From Candidatus Margulisiibacteriota bacterium (GTDB lineage Bacteria > Margulisbacteria > Riflemargulisbacteria > GWF2-35-9), in NCBI GenBank assembly GCA_028715625.1, contig JAQURL010000024.1:1-36393 (forward strand): 36,393 nt of DNA, in the 5' to 3' direction. The notes under the pieces are model-generated. The model did not search any database, was not told where the DNA came from, and was given only the letters and a program-made list of their open reading frames with translations. The position numbers were made by a program, and so were the translations under genes. Numbering within the stretch: position 1 is the first letter of the stretch; each line of letters starts with the position of its first letter. Shown in pieces: positions 31,026-36,393 of the stretch.

Positions 31026-33227
31026 ATGTTTAGAAAAAAATCCCAAAGAATTGTTAATTTTTTTATGCCCGATTGGTTTTCTGGATTTTTATTTAGTCAT
31101 TGCGAGCGAAGCGTGGCAATCTACGCTCCTAGATATGGGGATTGCCGCGTCGCTAAAGCTCCTCGCAATGACTTGATAGTAATTAGAAAACCTATCAACA
31201 TAAATAGTAGATTTATATATAGATTAACAACTATCCTTTGCTTAACTTTTTTAGTGTCTCAATCTTTGGCAAATACAGCTACTGTTAATGTTACTGAAAA
31301 TCAGCCTTTGCAGATCTATGTTATGGACAAACGTCTGGATTATGAAAGTCAATATGTTTACAGCAAAGCTGCTGACACTGAGATCATAGACAAAGAAAAA
31401 ATAGCGGACCTCAGGGCTGACAGCGTACCTGATATTTTACGAAATGTGAGCGGATTCAGTTTGGACTATATGGGCATAGGCAACAAATACAATCTGAACC
31501 TGCGCGGTTATTCTTCCAAGCCCGGAGTTTTGGTGCTGGTTGACGGAGTGCCCCAAAATGACATAAATAATGACTCTATACTCTGGGAAAGTATTCCGAT
31601 CGATAATATAGAAAGAATAGAGATAATCAGGGGCGGCAGTTCGGCAATCTACGGAGCCGGAGCTGTGGGCGGAGTTATTAATATTGTAACTCAAAAACCG
31701 ACTGATAAATTATCAGGCAAAGCTTTGGCCGGTTATAATGAGAAGAATTCTTATTGGTATGATCTAAGGTTTTCTTTGCCTCTTAACCTGGTCCCGGTTT
31801 ATCTGGAAACCGATACCAGACTGGAGACTGATAAGGGCTTTCGGGCAAACTCCGCTGCCGACAGTCTTTACAGAAACTATTCTGTAACATATAAACCGCT
31901 GAAGCAAACGGTTTTGGCTTATTCATACAAAGAAGGGTTTGCCAACAGCCTGTTGCCGGGCCCCTTGACCTATGATGAATATCTCAATTCACCCAATATC
32001 AGTCATTATGACGATAAAGAAAATTACAAAGAAAAAAACCAGGAAAATATTTTTACCTATAAACAGCAGTTGGCCCCGTTTAATCTGGTATACACAGCTT
32101 ATGCCAAAAAACGGGAACAGCTTTCCAGAAACGACCAGAACTGGTTTGCCAGTACTGCCAATATGCAAAAAAATGGCCAGGTAGTACAGGCGGAATATCC
32201 GCTGGACTTTCCGGGCACCAGTCATCGTCTGATATTCGGACTGGAAAACATTGAAGATTGTCTTATTAATAATGATACTTACAATGTGCCTACAGCTACA
32301 TTTAAAGCCAGGACCTCAGCAGCGTTTCTCTCTGACCAGATTAATTTCGGTGATGTTTTGCTTATGGAGGGTGACCTGCGTCAGGACAATATACATTATG
32401 AATATACCAATCTATTTATAGGGTTCGATTCTTTCTGGAACTCACTTTATGAGTCCGGTGAAAAGAATTTTTCCAGCTTAAGTCCGGCTTTGGGGGCAAC
32501 CCTTTTTCCCAACTCTTCATTCAGCCCCTATATAAATTATAATCGTTCTTTTAAAACTATGCCTTTTGAAGATTTCGCGGTTTTTTCACCGTCTTATAAT
32601 GCCAACACTTCCATTAATCCGCAGATCAATGAAACCGTAGAAACCGGTCTGGCCCTGGATATATTCGACGGCCTGCATCTCAAGTTCAATCAGTATTGGA
32701 GCCGTGTAGTAGATGAGATTTTATTTAATGATTTTACCAAGAAAAATGAAAATTTTAATACCAGACATTATGGTTATTCAATAAAAATGGAATTTCAGCT
32801 TGCGGATGTCATCTGTCAGCTGGGATATGAAAAGGACCAGGGTGTTCTGGAAAGCTCCGCGCTGTCTACCACAAAAAATAATATGCAGGCCGGCGACACG
32901 CTACCCAATATTCCCGATTATGTGCTGCACGCCAACTTGAAGTATTACATTACCAAAGAATGGACAGCCACTCTTTTAGGCAAGTACGTAGGTGCTTGTT
33001 ATGCTGTTAACGATTTCAGCCAAACAGGCAGAATGCTGCAACCTTATTCGCTTTTTGATTTAATCATCAATTATCGACAGGGAGGTTTTTCTCTTTTTTT
33101 AAAAGTTGAAAACCTCACAGACACCAAATACAGCGCTTATTCGGTTTACGGTGTAAGTTCCGGCAATCAGCATTTTTATCCCGGAACGCCGCGTAACATT
33201 CAGTGGGGAGCCGGTCTTGAGTTTTAA
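31026..33227 (+). CDS. btuB: TonB-dependent outer-membrane receptor (BtuB-like)
   Basis: 733 residues from the ATG at 31026, the first codon after AGGAGA at 31014-31019; the ATG at 30987 lies inside the riboswitch consensus. A hydrophobic signal core (FIYRLTTILCLTFLVSQSLA, residues 63-82) follows an unusually long N-terminal part containing a repeat (31095-31173). The plug domain is clear (SVPDILRNVSGF, LNLRGYSSKPGVLVLVDGVPQN, IERIEIIRGGSSAIYGAGAVGGVINI), then a 22-strand-type barrel ending in F. The cobalamin riboswitch and following BtuF-like gene indicate uptake of vitamin B12 or related corrinoids, powered by TonB. Confidence 0.9.
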   Translation: MFRKKSQRIVNFFMPDWFSGFLFSHCERSVAIYAPRYGDCRVAKAPRNDLIVIRKPININSRFIYRLTTILCLTFLVSQSLANTATVNVTENQPLQIYVMDKRLDYESQYVYSKAADTEIIDKEKIADLRADSVPDILRNVSGFSLDYMGIGNKYNLNLRGYSSKPGVLVLVDGVPQNDINNDSILWESIPIDNIERIEIIRGGSSAIYGAGAVGGVINIVTQKPTDKLSGKALAGYNEKNSYWYDLRFSLPLNLVPVYLETDTRLETDKGFRANSAADSLYRNYSVTYKPLKQTVLAYSYKEGFANSLLPGPLTYDEYLNSPNISHYDDKENYKEKNQENIFTYKQQLAPFNLVYTAYAKKREQLSRNDQNWFASTANMQKNGQVVQAEYPLDFPGTSHRLIFGLENIEDCLINNDTYNVPTATFKARTSAAFLSDQINFGDVLLMEGDLRQDNIHYEYTNLFIGFDSFWNSLYESGEKNFSSLSPALGATLFPNSSFSPYINYNRSFKTMPFEDFAVFSPSYNANTSINPQINETVETGLALDIFDGLHLKFNQYWSRVVDEILFNDFTKKNENFNTRHYGYSIKMEFQLADVICQLGYEKDQGVLESSALSTTKNNMQAGDTLPNIPDYVLHANLKYYITKEWTATLLGKYVGACYAVNDFSQTGRMLQPYSLFDLIINYRQGGFSLFLKVENLTDTKYSAYSVYGVSSGNQHFYPGTPRNIQWGAGLEF
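31095..31173. repeat. Palindromic repeat inserted in frame within the receptor's N-terminus
   Basis: The perfect 12-bp ends AGTCATTGCGAG (31095-31106) and CTCGCAATGACT (31162-31173) flank a partly symmetric interior (GCGTGGCAATC, GGATTGCCGCGTCGC). This is the widely seen intergenic palindrome with CATTGCGAGCGAAGCG...CGCAATGAC. It encodes residues 24-50 of the receptor (SHCERSVAI...KAPRNDL) ahead of the signal-peptide core. Confidence 0.85.
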
Positions 33228-34083
33228 TTTATTTGGACGTCATCCCGACCGAAGTGGAGATATCTTTAGTAGCACCCTCAGAGATTATTTCGGACAGCCT
33301 GTAGTTTGGATGTCTGTGCTTTTCTTTCTTCTTTCCTTCGCTTTCCCTATGCGCCTAATTTCCACTGCCCCCAGTATAACGGAAACCGTCTATCTGCTCG
33401 GCGCGCAAAAAAACCTGGTCGCTGTGAGCAAATATTGCGACTATCCTCCGGAGGCCAAAAGTCTCCCCAATATTGGTGGTTATTATGATTTCAACCAGGA
33501 AGAAATTCTCTGGTTAAAACCGGATAGGGTCCTGTTATTAAAAGACGCAGACCTGTTAAAAAATTTTTTAAGACAGCAGCGCATTGCTTATACGTCTTTT
33601 GATAATGAATCCGTTGAAGGTATTTATGACCTGATACTGAAAACAGGTGAGTTAACAGGCACAAAGTCCGCGGCCAAAAAGGAAGTGGCAAAATTAAAAG
33701 CAAAGATGGCAGAATACAAAGAACGTTTCAAAAACAGACCTGTGCGCAAAATTCTGGTAATACTGGAACAGGTCATAAAGAATAAACAGGTTGAATCCGT
33801 TTATATACTGGGTAGAGAAAAATTTTATGCTGACCTAATAAAAGTTTTGAAATTTGAAAATGTATATAAAGGCAGACAAAAATATCCGTTAATTTCCAAA
33901 GAAGGTCTCTTATATTTTAATCCGGACCTGATACTGGTGCTGGAAAACGGCGACAAACAGACATACAAGAGTTTACCGGTTAAAGCCGTAAAAGAAAATC
34001 ATATTTATTTCTTTAAAAATGAAGTGATGAAACGCCCGGGACCCAGATTTACTGAAATTATTGAGAAGCTATCTGAATTGTGA
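33217..34083 (+). CDS. btuF: BtuF-like periplasmic corrinoid-binding protein
   Basis: 288 residues from a TTG at 33217 that has GGGGAG 6 bases upstream and overlaps the receptor stop by 11 bases; an ATG at 33310 would start right at the hydrophobic core (MSVLFFLLSFAFP). The mature part is a class III substrate-binding protein: RLISTAPSITETVYLLGAQKNLVAVSKYCDYPPEA, NIGGYYDFNQEEILWLKPDRVLL, and a long linking helix (AKKEVAKLKAKMAEYKERF). It should deliver corrinoid from the receptor to a BtuCD transporter, which is not in the window. A dispersed repeat occupies codons 8 to 27. Confidence 0.85.
   Translation: MSFNLFGRHPDRSGDIFSSTLRDYFGQPVVWMSVLFFLLSFAFPMRLISTAPSITETVYLLGAQKNLVAVSKYCDYPPEAKSLPNIGGYYDFNQEEILWLKPDRVLLLKDADLLKNFLRQQRIAYTSFDNESVEGIYDLILKTGELTGTKSAAKKEVAKLKAKMAEYKERFKNRPVRKILVILEQVIKNKQVESVYILGREKFYADLIKVLKFENVYKGRQKYPLISKEGLLYFNPDLILVLENGDKQTYKSLPVKAVKENHIYFFKNEVMKRPGPRFTEIIEKLSEL
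33238..33296. repeat. Partial dispersed repeat at the start of the BtuF-like gene
   Basis: CGTCATCCCGACCGAAGTGGAG opens it and AGAGATTATTTCGG closes it; the ends are weakly complementary (CCGAA...TTCGG). It resembles a common intergenic palindrome of the CGTCATCCCGACCGAAG type, truncated on its right side. It is translated in frame before the signal-peptide core. Confidence 0.5.
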
Positions 34084-34446
34084 TTAATTCGAAGCGGCAG
34101 GTATTATGACTTTATGAACTTTTCCATTTGATCCTACACGAAAATGTACATCCTGAGGATTTTCTGAAGCCATTATGGATTTATTGCCATTGTAAGGAAA
34201 ATAAACACAGTTTCCGCTAAGTTTTACTCGCAGATCAGTTATGTTCGGGTCAAATCCTTCCAGCAGATCGGCCAGGTGGTACATATAGCCTTTGTTTAAA
34301 GATAAACCGTCTTTAACCTTAATGGAAACAGGCGCTTCCGCTTCTTCTTCGGCAGGTAGATTGTCGGTTTTTTCAGTAGCGTTAAAAAAACCGTTGATGA
34401 TATCGTCTACATCTATTTTAAAATCATTTTGACTTGAACTCATCAT
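34084..34446 (-). CDS. Small acidic protein of unknown function
   Basis: 120 residues. The N-terminal part is acidic and likely disordered (DNLPAEEEAEAPVSIKV). The C-terminal part (YMYHLADLLEGFDPNITDLRVKLSGNCVYFPYNG, then DVHFRVGSNGKVHKVIIP) looks like a small mixed alpha/beta domain. No signal peptide or membrane segment. A TATAAT-like sequence lies almost touching the ATGATG start on the minus strand, and no Shine-Dalgarno is visible. It ends directly against the BtuF-like stop. Family not recognised. Confidence 0.6.
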   Translation of the reverse strand: MMSSSQNDFKIDVDDIINGFFNATEKTDNLPAEEEAEAPVSIKVKDGLSLNKGYMYHLADLLEGFDPNITDLRVKLSGNCVYFPYNGNKSIMASENPQDVHFRVGSNGKVHKVIIPAASN

Positions 34447-34473
34447 AATTATATTATGTCCTTAATATTAAAA

Positions 34474-34503
34474 TTGCAAACTAGTTGTATTTTGCCCTAT
34501 AAA
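34474..34503 (+). promoter_or_regulatory. Promoter of the iron-sulfur flavoprotein gene
   Basis: TTGCAA (34474-34479), 18 bases, TATAAA (34498-34503), in the 88-bp divergent gap before the ATG at 34535. Confidence 0.4.
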
Positions 34504-34534
34504 ATATTTTTTAAACATCGAAATGGAGGATTAT

Positions 34535-35110
34535 ATGAAAGCAGTCGCGTTTAACGGTAGTTCCAGAGCGGAAGGTAATACAAATTTATTAATAAAAAGA
34601 GTATTTGCTGTATTAAAGCAGGAAGGCGTGGAAACCGAGACAGTTTCTTTGGCCGGCGAAGTTCTGAGTGGTTGTGTGGGTTGCTATAAATGTATGGAAG
34701 CTAAAAACGGTAAATGCGCTATAGCTTCTGACAAAATGAATTCTTATATTGATAAAATCAGGCACGCCGATGTTGTACTGCTTGGTTCTCCCACTTATTT
34801 CGCGGATGTCAGCGCCAACATGAAAGCGCTTATCGAAAGGGCCGGCATGGTTGCCCGGGCCAATAATAATTTTTATAAACATAAAATCGGCGCTTCGGTT
34901 GTGGCGGTACGCAGGGCAGGGGCCATCCATGCTTTTGAAACGCTGAACAACTTCTATTTAATTTCCGAGATGATTATCGTGGGTTCCAGCTATTGGAATA
35001 TCGGCTCAGGCCGCACTCCGGGCCAGGTCCTGGAAGATGAAGAAGGCATGAAGACCATGGATACTCTGGGGCAGAATATCGTCTGGCTGCTGAAGAAAAT
35101 CCAAAAATGA
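34535..35110 (+). CDS. Iron-sulfur flavoprotein / NADPH-dependent FMN reductase family
   Basis: 191 residues from the ATG at 34535, preceded by GGAGGA (34525-34530). Flavodoxin-like fold: FNGSSRAEGNTNLLIKRV binds FMN phosphate, and GSPTYFADVSANMKALIERAG is the second FMN loop. GCVGCYKCMEAKNGKC gives the CX2CX2CX7C pattern of iron-sulfur flavoproteins, which carry a 4Fe-4S cluster and act in electron transfer in anaerobes. It stands alone, with its own promoter. Together with FprA it supports an anaerobic, redox-flexible host. Confidence 0.9.
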   Translation: MKAVAFNGSSRAEGNTNLLIKRVFAVLKQEGVETETVSLAGEVLSGCVGCYKCMEAKNGKCAIASDKMNSYIDKIRHADVVLLGSPTYFADVSANMKALIERAGMVARANNNFYKHKIGASVVAVRRAGAIHAFETLNNFYLISEMIIVGSSYWNIGSGRTPGQVLEDEEGMKTMDTLGQNIVWLLKKIQK

Positions 35111-35179
35111 GATAATAGTTCACTGAAAAAGTCAAAAAAACCCCGCTGTTAGTGATTTTCTATTCATACATAAATTTAT

Positions 35180-35220
35180 TTGACGTATATACTTTTTCTT
35201 ACTATAATATTAACGTTAAT
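35180..35220 (+). promoter_or_regulatory. Promoter and operator-like palindrome of the comM gene
   Basis: TTGACG (35180-35185), 17 bases, perfect TATAAT (35203-35208): the best promoter in the window. A perfect 12-bp palindrome ATTAACGTTAAT (35209-35220) covers the start site, and its half ACGTTAAT is repeated at 35243-35250 against the ATG. The overlap with the start site suggests a repressor site. Confidence 0.6.
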
Positions 35221-35250
35221 TAAATAAACAGGAAGACTTGAGACGTTAAT

Positions 35251-36393
35251 ATGCTCAGCAAAACATACAGCGCTACTTTTTATGGAATAGATGCCTTGCC
35301 CGTGGAGATCGAGGTGGACAGCCGCAACGGCCTGGCCGGCCAGACCATAGTTGGTTTGCCCGATACTGCCGTTAAGGAAAGCAAGGAAAGAGTGCTGTCT
35401 GCTATCAAAAACTCCGGTTATGAAATACCCATTAACAAATATCTCATCATTAATCTGGCCCCCGCGCATATCAAAAAGTTCGGTTGTCACTATGACCTGC
35501 CTATAGCTTTGGGCATCCTCAGCAGCACGCAGCAGATTAAGACGCAGCACGCCGAGCGTATTTTATTCGCCGGAGAACTGGGCCTGGACGGCACAATCAA
35601 ACCTGTTACCGGAGCCTTGCTTCTGGCCATTCTGGCTAAAGAAAAAAATTATGAGTATTTATTTGTGGCCAGAAAGAATGCCAAAGAGGCCGGCCTTATC
35701 CGGCACGTTAATATTGTTCCTGTAGATTCTTTGCAGGATGTTGTGAGCAAGCTGGAAAATCCCGCGGCCCATTGTCTGCACGAGAGGGAGTTAACTACTG
35801 AGGGAAATATTATTTTTCAGGAAGATTTCAAAGATGTCAAAGGTCAGTTGTTTGCTAAAAGAGCTCTGGAAATCGCGGCCAGCGGCGGGCATAATGTATT
35901 TTTATTCGGTCCGCCCGGTTGTGGCAAAAGCATGTTGTCCAAAAGAGTTTCTTCTATCCTGCCGGACCTGAGTGAAGATGAAAAAATTGAAGTTGTAAAG
36001 ATTTACAGCATAGCGGGCAAAATAAAGGATGGCATCATCAACTGTTCGCAGCGGCCTTATCGCTCTCCCCATCATACAATCAGTTATGCCGGTCTGATAG
36101 GCGGCACGTCTCTGGCCCGTCCCGGTGAGGTGAGCCTGGCTCATCAGGGTGTACTTTTTCTGGATGAAATCCCCGAATTTAACAAATATGTGCTGGAAGC
36201 CCTCAGGCAACCCATGGAAGACGGCGTTGTGCATGTTTCCAGAGCGCTGAACTCATTTAGTTACCCGGCTTCCTTTATTATGATTGCCAGCGCTAATCCC
36301 TGTCCCTGTGGCTATAGTCAGCATCCTGTTAAAATTTGTACCTGTTCCGATTTTAAAAAGAAAACGTATCTGCAAAAAATTTCCGGACCGCTT
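35251..36393 (+). CDS. comM: ComM/YifB-family Mg-chelatase-like AAA+ ATPase, N-terminal part
   Basis: 381 codons are visible and the frame runs off the right edge. The N-terminal ChlI-like domain reads VEIEVDSRNGLAGQTIVGLPD, INLAPAHIKK and YDLPIALGIL, with FAGELGLDGTIKPV. The AAA+ domain has Walker A GPPGCGKSM near residue 225, RPYRSPHHTISYAGLIGG, Walker B VLFLDEIPEF near 303, and IASANPCPCGY. ComM is a hexameric helicase that promotes branch migration during natural transformation. The start is the ATG at 35251; AGGAAG lies about 16 bases upstream, which is far. It is followed, off the edge, by the usual C-terminal domain. Confidence 0.95.
   Translation, partial: MLSKTYSATFYGIDALPVEIEVDSRNGLAGQTIVGLPDTAVKESKERVLSAIKNSGYEIPINKYLIINLAPAHIKKFGCHYDLPIALGILSSTQQIKTQHAERILFAGELGLDGTIKPVTGALLLAILAKEKNYEYLFVARKNAKEAGLIRHVNIVPVDSLQDVVSKLENPAAHCLHERELTTEGNIIFQEDFKDVKGQLFAKRALEIAASGGHNVFLFGPPGCGKSMLSKRVSSILPDLSEDEKIEVVKIYSIAGKIKDGIINCSQRPYRSPHHTISYAGLIGGTSLARPGEVSLAHQGVLFLDEIPEFNKYVLEALRQPMEDGVVHVSRALNSFSYPASFIMIASANPCPCGYSQHPVKICTCSDFKKKTYLQKISGPL

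Noticed and set aside
35176-35550. Minus-strand 124-residue frame opposite comM
   Set aside because: Shadow of the comM coding sequence, which shows full-length family motifs on the plus strand.
1-36393. CRISPR array, rRNA, additional tRNA or intein
   Set aside because: No regularly spaced direct repeats were seen, no rRNA-like stretches, one tRNA only, and DnaE is uninterrupted.

Overview
The window looks like a chromosome segment of a Gram-negative (lipid A-making, TonB-using), probably anaerobic bacterium. The outer-membrane evidence is lpxA/lpxB, a TonB-dependent receptor and a FecR/beta-barrel protein. The anaerobic lifestyle is suggested by an FprA-type diiron flavoprotein and an iron-sulfur flavoprotein. 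Base composition is moderately AT-rich, and short palindromic interspersed repeats are frequent. I think of poorly sampled lineages such as Margulisbacteria, Elusimicrobia or Omnitrophica, but no rRNA is present and I cannot place it firmly. TGA behaves as stop throughout.

Layout. 1-3337: lpxA (3' end), lpxB, an aspartokinase with a probable internal start for a regulatory subunit, and a degenerate PlsY-like membrane protein. 3373-3449: tRNA-Pro(GGG). 3450-9399: a mobile island inserted at the 3' end of that tRNA. It carries a large serine recombinase, recombinase relics, a small XRE repressor with an operator cluster, a membrane protein with a DnaX C-terminal-like domain, a SIR2-like protein and a RhuM-family protein. 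9400-12108: small unrecognised and exported proteins. 12133-16004: FecR/beta-barrel protein and a divergent CHASE2 adenylate cyclase. 16268-17191: M23 peptidase. 17201-25635 (minus strand): dnaE, a CheY-like receiver, a histidine-kinase-like sensor without an ATPase domain, a DUF4015 glycosidase-like protein and lgt. 25879-28601: tatD-type nuclease, tcdA-like enzyme, FprA flavoprotein. 28598-30807: a divergent pair of unknown and nucleotidyltransferase-like genes. 30822-34083: a cobalamin riboswitch driving a BtuB-like receptor and a BtuF-like binding protein. 34084-36393: a small unknown protein, an iron-sulfur flavoprotein and the start of comM/yifB.

Main observations. (1) The recombinase gene is split by integration. 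Its reading frame now runs antisense through tRNA-Pro, while its native last 26 codons plus stop lie at the other island end (9319-9399). An intact copy of the native junction survives as an inverted relic at 4958-5083, so both island borders can be set from the sequence alone. (2) The cargo (membrane/DnaX-like protein, SIR2 enzyme, RhuM protein, XRE regulator) has the make-up of an anti-phage system and I cannot match the combination to one I know. (3) Palindromic repeats have entered functional sequence: the L5 loop of the cobalamin riboswitch, the N-terminus of the receptor, the N-terminus of the binding protein and the middle of the TcdA-like enzyme. Each coding insertion keeps the reading frame.
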